NCBI RefSeq assembly: GCF_003312915.1
Contig: NZ_CP030261.1
Location: 4,092,001 to 4,156,000 of the forward strand
From: Flavobacterium fluviale
GTDB taxonomy: Bacteria; Bacteroidota; Bacteroidia; Flavobacteriales; Flavobacteriaceae
Direction of reading: 5' to 3'
Length of the DNA stretch: 64,000 nt
A program made the position numbers and the translations under genes. The first letter of the stretch is position 1; the number at the start of each line of letters is the position of its first letter. The notes beneath the pieces are model-generated. The model did not search any database. It saw nothing but the letters and a program-made list of their open reading frames with translations, and had not been told where the DNA came from. Shown in pieces: positions 36,911 through 45,116 of the stretch.

Positions 36911-38374
36911 TTAAAATTTGCTGATATAACTTCCGTAAATATCTCTAAACTGATTTCCTTTTGCAAATCTGTCTTTGCTTAATTTTTTATATTCAACCAA
37001 TCCCCACAAAACAAATTCTTTCATAAAGTATTGATCTTCTTTTGCCAGTTGAGGCTGGTATTTTTTTAATAATTCATCTAATGGAGTAACTTCATCTAGA
37101 ATGCTTTTATATTCCGCATCTGAAGCATCGTCTAGTAATTCAAAACCGCTTTCGGCAAAAAACCATTCTACAACATCAGAATACGGCGTTTTTTCGTCTG
37201 GTTTTTCTAATTTTTCGATTTTAGGAAAATATTCTGGAAACAAAGTTCTGATCGCTGAACCAATAAGACTTTCGGCTACAACATCTGCTCCCTCCTGCTC
37301 TCCTTCATAAACCAATTCTACTTTTCCTGTAATCGCTGGAATGATTCCTATAAAATCAGATAAACGCAGTGTTGTTTTATCAACTCCTGAAATCAATGCA
37401 CGACGTTCTGCGGTGCTTATTAAATTTTCAAAAGCCGTAATGCTCATTCTGGCACTTACTCCGCTTTTATTATCGATGTATTCGCTTTCGCGGGCTTCAA
37501 AACTAATTTGTTCTAAAATATCTCTGGCTAAACTCGGCACATAAACAATATCCGTTTGGTTTTGATCTAATTTAGATTCCTGCTCTGTAATTGTTCTTGC
37601 AATAGCAATATTCTCAGGATAATGCGTTAAAATTTGAGACCCAATTCTATCTTTTAAAGGTGTAACAATGCTTCCTCTATTAGTATAATCTTCTGGATTT
37701 GCCGTGAAAACAAACTGCATATCTAGAGGCATTCTAACTTTAAAACCTCTAATTTGTATGTCGCCTTCCTGAAGAATATTGAATAAAGCAACTTGAATTC
37801 TTGCCTGTAAATCGGGTAATTCGTTGATTACAAAAATACAGCGATTCGCTCTAGGTATCATTCCGAAGTGAATTACGCGGTCGTCTGCATAAGACAATTT
37901 TAAATTAGCCGCTTTTATTGGGTCTACGTCTCCAATTAAATCGGCAACTGTTACGTCTGGAGTTGCTAACTTTTCGAAGAAACGATCACTTCTATGCAGC
38001 CAAGAAATTGGTGTTTCTTCTCCCTTTTCTTCAATTAGATCTTTGGCAAAACGAGAAATCGGATTTAACGGATCGTCATTAATTTCTGAACCTGATACAA
38101 ACGGAATATATTCATCTAATAATTCGATCATTTTACGCGCCAAACGAGTTTTTGCCTGTCCGCGAAGTCCGAGTAAATTAATATTATGACGTGATAAAAT
38201 TGCGCGCTCCAATTCTGGAATTACAGTATTTTCAAAACCATGAACGCCTTCAAAAACAGGTTTTCCTGATTTTATTTTTTCACGAAGATTATTTCGCAAT
38301 TCATCTTTAATGCTTGTACTTTTATATCCAGCGGCTTTTAATTGACCTAAAGTCTTTATATTATTTATTTCCAT
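36911..38374 (-). CDS. MoxR / magnesium-chelatase-like AAA+ ATPase
   Basis: 487 residues from the start at 38374 (MEINNIKTLGQL); an upstream in-frame ATG adds 19 unlikely residues. Walker A GLRGQAKTR (69-77), Walker B region FVINELPDL, and sensor motifs in ANPEDYTNRGSIVTPLKDRIGSQ. It is the ATPase partner of the VWA protein encoded just upstream; such MoxR-VWA pairs act as chaperones that insert cofactors or metals or remodel protein complexes. The client is unknown. Confidence 0.88.
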   Translation of the reverse strand: MEINNIKTLGQLKAAGYKSTSIKDELRNNLREKIKSGKPVFEGVHGFENTVIPELERAILSRHNINLLGLRGQAKTRLARKMIELLDEYIPFVSGSEINDDPLNPISRFAKDLIEEKGEETPISWLHRSDRFFEKLATPDVTVADLIGDVDPIKAANLKLSYADDRVIHFGMIPRANRCIFVINELPDLQARIQVALFNILQEGDIQIRGFKVRMPLDMQFVFTANPEDYTNRGSIVTPLKDRIGSQILTHYPENIAIARTITEQESKLDQNQTDIVYVPSLARDILEQISFEARESEYIDNKSGVSARMSITAFENLISTAERRALISGVDKTTLRLSDFIGIIPAITGKVELVYEGEQEGADVVAESLIGSAIRTLFPEYFPKIEKLEKPDEKTPYSDVVEWFFAESGFELLDDASDAEYKSILDEVTPLDELLKKYQPQLAKEDQYFMKEFVLWGLVEYKKLSKDRFAKGNQFRDIYGSYISKF

Positions 38375-38431
38375 TTTATTGAAATATAGATTGTTTATAT
38401 TGATTTGGTGAGCGTTATATTTTTTTGTCAA

Positions 38432-38542
38432 AGAAACCTTTGAACCTTTGCTTCTATGAACCTTTGAACCTAAATAGACGCACTGCAGTGCGTCTCTACA
38501 GAAAAAAACTTTGAACCTTTGTTCCTCTGAACCTTTGCCCCT
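38432..38542. repeat. intergenic CTTTGAACCTTTG words around a GACGCACTGCAGTGCGTC palindrome
   Basis: Words such as TTTGAACCTTTG flank AGACGCACTGCAGTGCGTCT (38472-38491), a perfect 20-bp palindrome that looks like a small mobile palindromic element. It lies between two genes transcribed in the same direction (VWA then MoxR), so it is part of their messenger and may form a stable hairpin there. Confidence 0.8.
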
Positions 38543-39661
38543 TTATTTAATCCTTTTCTTCCTATTCGTTTCATAATCTTCAAAAATCATTTCACCCAAA
38601 CCTTTCAGCCCAGTATAAAATGCTTTTCCTTGATTTGCTTCTGTAAACTGATTTACAAAACGCTGTAAATACGGATCTCTGGCAATCATAAAAGTTGTGA
38701 TTGGAATATGCAGTTTTCTTGCCTGCTGTGCCTGCGTGTAACATTTATCCACAATATATTCGTCAAGACCATTACTATTCATATAGTACGAACCATCACG
38801 TTCGCGAACGCAGCTTGGTTTCCCATCGGTAATCATGAAAATCTGCTTGTTTGTATTTCGTTTTCTGCGAAGGATATCCATTGCCAGCTGTAAACCTGCA
38901 ACTGTATTGGTATGATAAGGCCCAACTTGTAAATACGGTAAATCTTTAATTGGAATCGTCCAAGCGTCATTTCCAAAAACTAAAATATCAAGTGTATCTT
39001 TAGGATATCGTGTTGTAATCAATTCAGCAAGAGCCATTGCCACTTTTTTTGCAGGTGTAATTCGGTCTTCGCCGTATAAAATCATGCTGTGACTGATATC
39101 GATCATCAAAACCGTACTCATCTGTGCTTTGTACTGCGTTTCTTCGACAACCAAATCATTTTCGGTGAGCATAAAACTTTCTACACCATTATTGATCTGT
39201 GCATTTCGAAGGCTTTCGGTCAAAGAAATTCTTTCTAAACCATCTCCAAAATTAAACTCACGGAATTCCCCCGTGTGTTCATCTCCATTTCCGGCATGTT
39301 TCGTTTTATGATTACCGCTTCCTGAACGCTTCAGATTTCCAAAAATCTGATCTAAAGCCTGTTGTCTTATTGCTCTTTCAGTTTTTGCAGTTATTCCTAA
39401 TCCAGGACTTCCATCGTCTTTAACTTCATCTCTGATGTATCCTTTTTTCTTAAGATCCTCAATAAAATCGTCGATGGTATAATTTTCGTCGGTAAGTTTA
39501 TATTCGATGTCCAGTTCCCGAAGCCAGCTGATAGCTTCGTCAAAATCGCCCGAAGTATGGGTGATCAACTCTTTAAAAATAGTAAAAAGTTTGTCAAACG
39601 GAGACTGAAAAGGAGCTTCGTAAGTCTTAAAGTAAAAGCCTTTTTTAAATTCGTTTTTCAT
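38543..39661 (-). CDS. VWA-domain protein, partner of MoxR ATPase
   Basis: 372 residues. The C-terminal half is a von Willebrand A domain with the metal-binding MIDAS motif DISHS (188-192) and a later TDGKPSC. The N-terminal ~170 residues are mostly helical with Gly/His-rich low-complexity around 113-130. It pairs with the ATPase encoded immediately downstream, as in metallochelatase-like complexes. Cytosolic. Confidence 0.88.
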   Translation of the reverse strand: MKNEFKKGFYFKTYEAPFQSPFDKLFTIFKELITHTSGDFDEAISWLRELDIEYKLTDENYTIDDFIEDLKKKGYIRDEVKDDGSPGLGITAKTERAIRQQALDQIFGNLKRSGSGNHKTKHAGNGDEHTGEFREFNFGDGLERISLTESLRNAQINNGVESFMLTENDLVVEETQYKAQMSTVLMIDISHSMILYGEDRITPAKKVAMALAELITTRYPKDTLDILVFGNDAWTIPIKDLPYLQVGPYHTNTVAGLQLAMDILRRKRNTNKQIFMITDGKPSCVRERDGSYYMNSNGLDEYIVDKCYTQAQQARKLHIPITTFMIARDPYLQRFVNQFTEANQGKAFYTGLKGLGEMIFEDYETNRKKRIK

Positions 39662-39767
39662 AAATCTAAAATTACGTCTTTTTAGAATTATGAAAAACGA
39701 ATCGTTTATTAATTTTTAGTTAAAATATTTAAGCAAAACCTATAATTAACAATGTTAGATCTGTTAA

Positions 39768-40148
39768 TTATTCAAATTTTCCGTCCACATAGTACCATGA
39801 TCCATTTTCAAACTTAAAAGTGGAAAACTCATAATGTACTTGGGGTATATTATTTGAATCTAAAAAGTGTGCTTTAAATTCTACTGTGTTTTCTGTAAAA
39901 CTCAATATTTCAAGTTTCTGCCATTTATTAGCCACTGCCCATCTCAAAATTTCTGGTTTTGAATAATATTTTCTTTCTGAAATATAAGTTGTTTCTAAAA
40001 GATAATCTGCATTATGAGAAGCATAAGCCGAATATCTCGAACGCATTAAAGCTAGTGCAGATGGAACTTTTTGATTATTATTCAAATACAATCCGCAGCA
40101 GTTTTCGAACAGTAAACCGGTATCGCAGAAGCATATTTTATTCTCCAT
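39768..40148 (-). CDS. YchJ-family SEC-C / NTF2-like protein
   Basis: 126 residues from ATG at 40148, which overlaps the preceding gene's stop by 11 nt; the longer start at 40166 would overlap it by 29 nt. Cys-rich opening ENKICFCDTGLLFENCCG is a SEC-C zinc motif, then LMRSRYSAYASHNADYLLETT and a beta-rich NTF2-like fold (FKAHFLDSNNIPQVHYEFSTF, GSWYYVDGKFE) as in UPF0225/YchJ. Function not established. Confidence 0.85.
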   Translation of the reverse strand: MENKICFCDTGLLFENCCGLYLNNNQKVPSALALMRSRYSAYASHNADYLLETTYISERKYYSKPEILRWAVANKWQKLEILSFTENTVEFKAHFLDSNNIPQVHYEFSTFKFENGSWYYVDGKFE

Positions 40149-40371
40149 CGACTGGTTCTTCTCCATTAATTTTCACATGAAGCTGGTTCAACAAAACCTG
40201 ATAACGAGTGATTTCTCTCACTTCTTCATCTTCTTCAGCAAAATCAATCATTTCGTCTAATGTTTCGCTTACTTCCAATAATTTATTGTTTGCTTCTCTG
40301 TCATTTTTTGCAGCGATCAAATCGATAATTTCTTGTACGCTTGCTTTTAAGGTTTCGAATTTACTATTCAT
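40138..40371 (-). CDS. small acidic helical protein, unknown
   Basis: 77 residues, almost all helix-forming and acidic (LLEVSETLDEMIDFAEEDEEVREITRYQ). No membrane segment or signal. It overlaps the YchJ-like gene by 11 nt, so the two are translationally linked. Function unknown. Confidence 0.7.
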   Translation of the reverse strand: MNSKFETLKASVQEIIDLIAAKNDREANNKLLEVSETLDEMIDFAEEDEEVREITRYQVLLNQLHVKINGEEPVDGE

Positions 40372-40389
40372 ATATTTTCTTGTTTTTAT

Positions 40390-40460
40390 TTTGTTTCAAG
40401 TTTCAGGTTTCATGTTTCATGTTCCAAACGTTAACTTGAAACATGAAACCTGAAACTTAA
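40390..40460. repeat. intergenic GAAACCTGAAAC palindrome
   Basis: GTTTCAAGTTTCAGGTTTCA (from 40395) pairs with its complement TGAAACCTGAAACTT (40444-40458); a spacer of CCAAACGTTAAC lies between. Related words occur at 20836-20873 and 41503-41520. Confidence 0.75.
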
Positions 40461-40468
40461 AAACTTAT

Positions 40469-40615
40469 TTACTCTTCGTTTTTACTTTCGTTAAATTTCT
40501 TTACAATTTCCTTTAGCTTTTCTTTACGGGCTATTTCGGCTTGCTTTGCTTTTGCTTGGGCTTTGTGCAATTTATCATTGTGTTTCTTGATATTGCGTTC
40601 GTTATTACGTCCCAT
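40469..40615 (-). CDS. small basic protein, 48 residues
   Basis: Encodes MGRNNERNIKKHNDKLHKAQ and on through alternating Lys/Ala/Glu to FNESKNEE, stop TAA at 40469. Very high in Lys, Ala and Glu, probably one long helix, likely nucleic-acid- or ribosome-binding. Its start overlaps the stop of the preceding 208-aa gene by 11 nt, which supports real translation. Too short for routine gene prediction. Confidence 0.65.
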   Translation of the reverse strand: MGRNNERNIKKHNDKLHKAQAKAKQAEIARKEKLKEIVKKFNESKNEE

Positions 40616-41156
40616 ATATTTCTCTTTTAATTTGTTCTAACGTTTTTTCGGTAAAAATCAATTCTGTTATAATCTGCTTTCGCAATTCATCAATATCATC
40701 ATAATTAAAATGCCTTGCCCACGAAGTTAATTGCTGCAAATTTCTTATTTGTTTCAATCTTTTAGTAGTTTCAAAACTTGTTCGAAGCACAGGTTTCCCA
40801 TCATATTCTGGGTTGTTTTTGTGCTCATAATTGGCAAGATTTTTTTCGAAATCGGCTTTTATGTAGTATAGTTTTTCTTCGGCATTGTCTGGATAAAATT
40901 CTTCCCATTTGGCAAAACCAATTTTAGTTTTCGATTCTGTTTCAGGATCTTTAGCTATTAAACGCCATTTACTGTTTGCCAATCTTCCCCAATGATTGGA
41001 AACACGGTACATTCCTGCTTCTGTATAATAATAGGAACTTCCTGCTTTACTTTCAAACTGCTTTTTTAAACCTTCAATTTCATTTGGAAGCACTTCCTTA
41101 AAGGCACAAAATGTATTTTTAAAAGAATTAGGATGTGGCTTAAAGTTTTTCTGCAT
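40605..41156 (-). CDS. unknown conserved protein
   Basis: 183 residues from the start at 41156 (MQKNFKPHPNSF); the longer reading frame to 41231 adds a doubtful extension. Contains aromatic, charged segments (SYYYTEAGMYRVSNHWGRLANSKWRLI) and no membrane helix. No family is recognised. Followed by an overlapping 48-residue small gene. Confidence 0.65.
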   Translation of the reverse strand: MQKNFKPHPNSFKNTFCAFKEVLPNEIEGLKKQFESKAGSSYYYTEAGMYRVSNHWGRLANSKWRLIAKDPETESKTKIGFAKWEEFYPDNAEEKLYYIKADFEKNLANYEHKNNPEYDGKPVLRTSFETTKRLKQIRNLQQLTSWARHFNYDDIDELRKQIITELIFTEKTLEQIKREIYGT

Positions 41157-41242
41157 GCTGCAAATATACTCAGATTGTGCGGAACTCCCTAAAACAAACA
41201 TTAATTGCTTACCTTTGCTTTGTAATTTCAAAATAAAAGAAG

Positions 41243-41488
41243 ATGTCTAAAGATTTAGAACAAAAAATGCCGCAAAAAGGAGTTTTTACAGGTATTATAG
41301 AAAAAGATGAAAACAATAATTATTTCTGTGGCGAATATCTTTTAGATTATAAAATGGTTCAATCTAACTTTAATGTAGGCGATTGGATTACTATAAAATC
41401 GATTATCGAAAACCCAAGCGATATCAGCTATAATAAATATCCAAAGAAATCAAGAAACTTCGATAAGGCTAATCATAAACCAGAATAG
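41243..41488 (+). CDS. unknown small protein
   Basis: 81 residues starting MSKDLEQKMPQKGVFTG, with beta-strand-like segments (YFCGEYLLDYKM, DWITIKSIIENP). No family recognised. It sits divergently from the 183-residue protein gene, with only ~85 bp between, so they share a control region. Confidence 0.6.
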   Translation: MSKDLEQKMPQKGVFTGIIEKDENNNYFCGEYLLDYKMVQSNFNVGDWITIKSIIENPSDISYNKYPKKSRNFDKANHKPE

Positions 41489-41848
41489 TTCTTTTGTTTC
41501 AGGTTTCAGGTTTCAGGTTGGAACTTTTAATTTTTTAACGCAGAGAACGCAAAGTTTTTTTATCTAAATGATGTTTAAAATACAGAGTTCGCGAAGCTTT
41601 ATCAATACAAAGCTTTGCGAACTCTGTGTTTTTGTTTTACTTAGAATCTTATAAAACTCTTTGTGCGCTTTGTGGTTAAAAAAACGATCAGGATATCAAA
41701 TTTCCATTAACTCTTAACGATTCCGTAACGAATATTTTTTCGATCAAAACTAAAAAGTTAAAAAAAAGTGTACCTTTGCAAAAAATTTGTCGATTTGAAC
41801 TAATTAATATCGATTTCAAACTAATAGACAAGTAGTTACCTTTTATTT
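41489..41848. other. intergenic palindromic region and promoter
   Basis: 360 bp. First GAAACCTGAAAC-type words (41503-41520). Then a large palindrome of the AAAGTTCGCAAAG type: ACAGAGTTCGCGAAGCTTT near 41581 answered by AAAGCTTTGCGAACTCTGT near 41610. Near the right end, TACCTTTG (41771-41778) fits the -7 element TAnnTTTG and would give a start near 41785, 64 nt before the next gene. Confidence 0.6.
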
Positions 41849-42289
41849 ATGAAAAAAATAGTTGAATACCGCAAGTTACTAAACGTAGAAAAAACTGCAG
41901 AGTTAAAAGAGTTAAAAACAATTTATCGTAATGCAATGAAAGAAGCGCATCCTGATAAATTTCAAGGAGATGACGCTGGTCTAAAAGCTGCTGAAGAAAA
42001 AAGTAAAACTATCATCGAAGCTTACCACTTTTTAGTAAGCATTCACCCTGATACTATTAAACTTAATTTACCTGAGTACACAGAAACAATTTCAACTTGT
42101 ACAATTACAGATTATAAATTTGTTGAAGGTCGTTTAATCATTGACTTTTCTAACGGAAGTGTATACGAATACATTAGTGTTCCTAAAGCAACTTACGTTA
42201 AGATGGTAAATGCTGATTCTCCTGGAAGATTTGCAAAAAGACATATCTTAAACTCTTTTACTTGGAGAAAGAAAACAAATCAAGAATAG
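41849..42289 (+). CDS. J-domain / KTSC-domain protein
   Basis: 146 residues. The N-terminal ~70 residues look like a J-domain (KLLNVEK, IYRNAMKEAHPDKFQGDD with the HPD motif, then EAYHFLVSIHPD). The C-terminal ~65 residues fit the KTSC fold (FVEGRLIIDFSNGSVYEYISVPKATYVKMV, SPGRFAKRHI). A co-chaperone or RNA-linked role is plausible but unproven. Followed at 42311-42340 by a strong terminator. Confidence 0.8.
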   Translation: MKKIVEYRKLLNVEKTAELKELKTIYRNAMKEAHPDKFQGDDAGLKAAEEKSKTIIEAYHFLVSIHPDTIKLNLPEYTETISTCTITDYKFVEGRLIIDFSNGSVYEYISVPKATYVKMVNADSPGRFAKRHILNSFTWRKKTNQE

Positions 42290-42310
42290 TTTTAAAACAC
42301 TATATTCATA

Positions 42311-42340
42311 AAAAAGCGCTCTATTAAACGAGCGCTTTTT
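42311..42340 (+). terminator. terminator after KTSC gene
   Basis: AAAAAGCGCTC (42311-42321) and GAGCGCTTTTT (42330-42340) form an 11-bp stem with an 8-nt loop, followed by TT. Ends the KTSC transcript. Confidence 0.85.
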
Positions 42341-42508
42341 TTATGCAAAAAAAATAAAATTTTGAATAGACTGATTTAAAATACGTTTCTAATTAAAAAC
42401 TTTCAATCAAAAAACAACAATGAACATACTGATTTAATGAGTTTTAGATCAAAAAAAACTATAACAAAATTTTAGGTTCCAAAATTCTGTATGTTTTATA
42501 ATTTTAGA

Positions 42509-42516
42509 TACTTTTG
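42509..42516 (+). promoter_or_regulatory. -7 promoter element of TlpA-like gene
   Basis: TACTTTTG matches TAnnTTTG about 35 bp before the ATG at 42551; the usual 19-nt-upstream TTG is only weakly present (TTCTG). Confidence 0.45.
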
Positions 42517-42550
42517 TTGCACAAATCAATTAACTAATTAATTTTTTATA

Positions 42551-43717
42551 ATGAAAAAAATACTTTTTGTACTTACAGCTTCTGCAGCTATCATTTCTTG
42601 CAGCAAAGTTAAAGATGGAGAATACCTAATTACGGGTACAGCTACAGGAATTGAAAACGGAAAAACTATTATTTTACAAGGTGCAGATCCTGCTACAAGA
42701 ATGCCTGTTTCTCTTGATACAGTAAAAGTTGAAAACGGAAAATTTGAAATAAAAGGAAAAGTAACTGAACCAGCTTTCCATACTTTGATTTTACAAGGAG
42801 CAAATGGTCCTATTCCATTAATTCTTGAAACAGGAGAAATTAAAGTTACAATTGACAAAGACAGCATCCAAAAATCTAAAGTTTCTGGAACTTACAATAA
42901 TGACGAGTATGTATCTTTCATTGAAGATATTACAAAAACTCAAAAAAGCTTAATTGATTTTCAGAAAAAGAATAATCAAAAAATGCAGCAAGCACAACAA
43001 GCTCAAGATACAGCAGTTATCAACAGTTTGATGAAACAATACATGGAAATCCAAAAAGAAGTTGGAGAAAACAGCAAAAAGAAATATTATACTTATGCTG
43101 AAAGCCATCCAAAATCTTACATTACAGTTGTACTTATTCAAAATTTATTGAATGATCCAGCAGCTGATACTAAAAAATTAGAAAGCCTTTACAACTCTTT
43201 AGATGAGTCTTTGAAAACAACTACTCCTGGAAAAGAAATTAAAACGAGATTTGGCCAAGCAAAAATGCCATCTGTTGGAGCTACAGCTGCACCAGTAGGC
43301 AGTGCTAAATGAAGAGCAGATTTTTCGGCTCCGAATCCAGAAGGAAAGGTAGTTTCGCTAAAACAAAGTTTAGGTAAAGTAACAATCGTAGATTTCTGGG
43401 CTTCATGGTGCGGACCATGCAGACAAGAAAATCCTAACGTTGTAGCTATTTACAAAGAACTGCATTCAAAAGGCTTAAATATCATTGGAGTGTCTTTAGA
43501 TAAAGATGCTGCAAAATGGAAAGAAGCAATTGCTAAAGATGGTTTAACTTGGACACACGTTTCAAACTTAAAATTTTGGGACGAGCCAATTGCCAAGCAA
43601 TATAATGTTGAATCGATTCCTGCAACTTTTATTCTTGATGCATCTGGAAAAGTGGTTGCTCAAGACTTAAGAGGTCCAGAATTGAAAGCAAAAATAGTAG
43701 AGCTTTTAGCTAAATAA
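42551..43717 (+). pseudogene. TlpA/ResA-like thioredoxin lipoprotein interrupted by in-frame TGA
   Basis: The protein starts with a lipoprotein signal (lipobox IISC, near residue 17), then a DUF4369-like domain to about residue 120, a helical linker, and a thioredoxin domain with FWASWCGPC (CXXC codons at 43409-43420). A TGA at 43310-43312 stops translation in the linker between the two domains. The frame on both sides is the same, so it is a single stop codon. The sequence around it (AAK-stop-RADFSAPNPEG) lines up with the family's conserved VGSKAPDFSAP with two extra codons, so a small local insertion is likely. Without read-through the redox domain would be lost. Confidence 0.85.
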
Positions 43718-43739
43718 TACCATTTTCAGAATAAATAAA

Positions 43740-43766
43740 AAATCTCCCTAGTGGAGATTTTTTTTT
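43740..43766 (+). terminator. terminator after TlpA-like gene
   Basis: AAATCTCC (43740-43747) and GGAGATTT (43753-43760) with loop CTAGT, then a run of Ts. Confidence 0.8.
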
Positions 43767-44191
43767 GTTTTATATATGAATAATAAATTTAAAATAACAG
43801 CAGTTCTAATTATCTTAATTAAAGTCCGTTTAAATTCATTTATAGCGAACGAAATTCAGTACATTTTTTCTTAGAGAAAGCAAAAGAACGCTTAAAAAAG
43901 ACCTATAAAACGATCTTCAGCTTAAGATTGTTTCCGTAATTTTTTAAAACCACTAATAAAAATATAAAACAGAATTTTTGATCAACTTACTCGTGATTTT
44001 TGAGGAAAATCAATTATTTTGAAGTTAAATCTACCGTGTAAAAAACAAAAAACCAACAATTATACATTAAGAATAATCCTATTTTATTAAATAAATTAAA
44101 AAAAAGTGCTGATTAGCCTTTTTTTATTTTATTCAATTCCAATGAATTAAAAAATAACTTTAAAATAACTTAAAATTAAGTGCTTTTTTTG
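43767..44191. other. no gene seen
   Basis: About 425 bp of A/T-rich sequence with no convincing reading frame, hairpin or repeat before the tRNA promoter. Confidence 0.5.
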
Positions 44192-44222
44192 TTTGCAAAT
44201 GTAGAAAACGTTGCTATCTTTG
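44192..44222 (+). promoter_or_regulatory. promoter of tRNA-Tyr
   Basis: TTTG at 44192-44195, a 19-nt spacer, then TATCTTTG at 44215-44222. This is an exact match to the flavobacterial TTTG-N19-TAnnTTTG promoter, about 40 nt upstream of the tRNA. Confidence 0.85.
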
Positions 44223-44262
44223 CAACCGCTTAGAACAACAAAGCGCAACAATACAAAGCTGA

Positions 44263-44346
44263 GGGGAGATACTCAAGCGGCCAACGAGGGCAGACTGTAA
44301 ATCTGCTGTGTGAACTTCGCAGGTTCGAATCCTGCTCTCCCCACCA
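44263..44346 (+). tRNA. tRNA-Tyr (anticodon GTA)
   Basis: 84 nt including an encoded CCA. Acceptor stem GGGGAGA pairs with TCTCCCC; anticodon loop CTGTAAA carries GTA; the long variable arm (TGTGTGAACTTCGCA region) is expected for tyrosine tRNA; T-arm has GGTTCGAAT. The last 22 nt are repeated at 62446-62467, marking this gene as an integration site. Confidence 0.93.
44323..44344 (+). other. left attachment site (attL) in tRNA-Tyr 3' end
   Basis: The 22 nt starting GTTCGAATCCTG and ending CTCCCCAC at the 3' end of tRNA-Tyr occur again, base for base, at 62446-62467. The pair bounds an ~18.1-kb region that lacks the character of its surroundings. Confidence 0.8.
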
Positions 44347-44410
44347 AAAGGTCGAAAAGCCGGAAAACTTAAAGTTTTCAATCTTTTCGAAAAGCCTTAA
44401 AAAATGTCTT

Positions 44411-44447
44411 AAAGCCAGTAAATCCGATGATTTACTGGCTTTTTTGC
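44411..44447 (+). terminator. terminator after tRNA-Tyr
   Basis: AAAGCCAGTAAATC (44411-44424) and GATTTACTGGCTTT (44429-44442) form a perfect 14-bp stem with loop CGAT, then TTTGCTTT. Probably brought in or rebuilt by the island; a second terminator stands beyond the right attachment site. Confidence 0.85.
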
Positions 44448-45116
44448 TTTATGGGCAGTTTTCAATATTTATAAATGCTCACAAAATAAAAGGTGCAGAA
44501 TCGGTGCACTTTCCGGCGTGGAGTTGATACCTTTTTTGCGACTAAAAGCTTAGGCAGTGTTTATCTGAAGCAGTAAAAAATCAGGGGATACTAAAGTAAA
44601 TATAATACTAGAGAGAAAGCAAAAAAATCTATAACTGATTATATAGAAAACTTTTACAACACCTGCAGAAGACATTCTGCTCTCGAAAACTTAACGATAG
44701 AAGAGTTTCACAATCAGCAGCCAATTAAGCAATAGCTTTACATATGATGCTGGCCTTAAAGTAGATGCACAATCGATGCATTTAGATTTAACAAGAACTT
44801 ATAGTTACTCTATGAAACAATTTAAAGGCTCAAGTTCGAAACATTACTATTTCAATTTCTTATTTGCTGTTGTAAAGAAGCCTGTAATTGATAAATGTCT
44901 TTAGTTTAATCATGATAATTGTAGATCTATAGAAAAAGCATAAAAATCGGTCATGAATGATATTAAAAATTTCCATAACACCTGCAGAGGAGACTCTGCT
45001 TAAATCCACCACCCTAATATCATATAGACCGACTTGACTACATTATTTCCCAATTTGACTACATCGAAAAAAACACAACATGCGAATTTTGCAGTTCATC
45101 ATAAAAAAAATAAAAA
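44448..45116. other. degenerate left end of genomic island
   Basis: About 670 bp without an intact gene. It holds AGAATCGGTGCACTT (44497-44511), which recurs at 62380-62394 by the right end; GTGGAGTTGATACCTTTTTT (from about 44519), which recurs at about 61547; a ~25-nt element beginning AACACCTGCAGA twice (44658 and 44977), each with a GCAGA/TCTGC hairpin; and GTTCGAAACATTACTA (44834-44849), which recurs at 47269-47284. These look like remains of integration sites and of a lost integrase region. Confidence 0.6.

Noticed and set aside
43310..43312. Selenocysteine at the in-frame TGA of the TlpA-like gene
   Set aside because: The TGA is in a linker, not at a redox site, and no selenocysteine insertion hairpin follows; the real active site is the later CGPC.
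44448..45116. Integrase gene
   Set aside because: No reading frame of suitable length or tyrosine recombinase motif (R-H-R-Y) appears on either strand here or elsewhere in the island.
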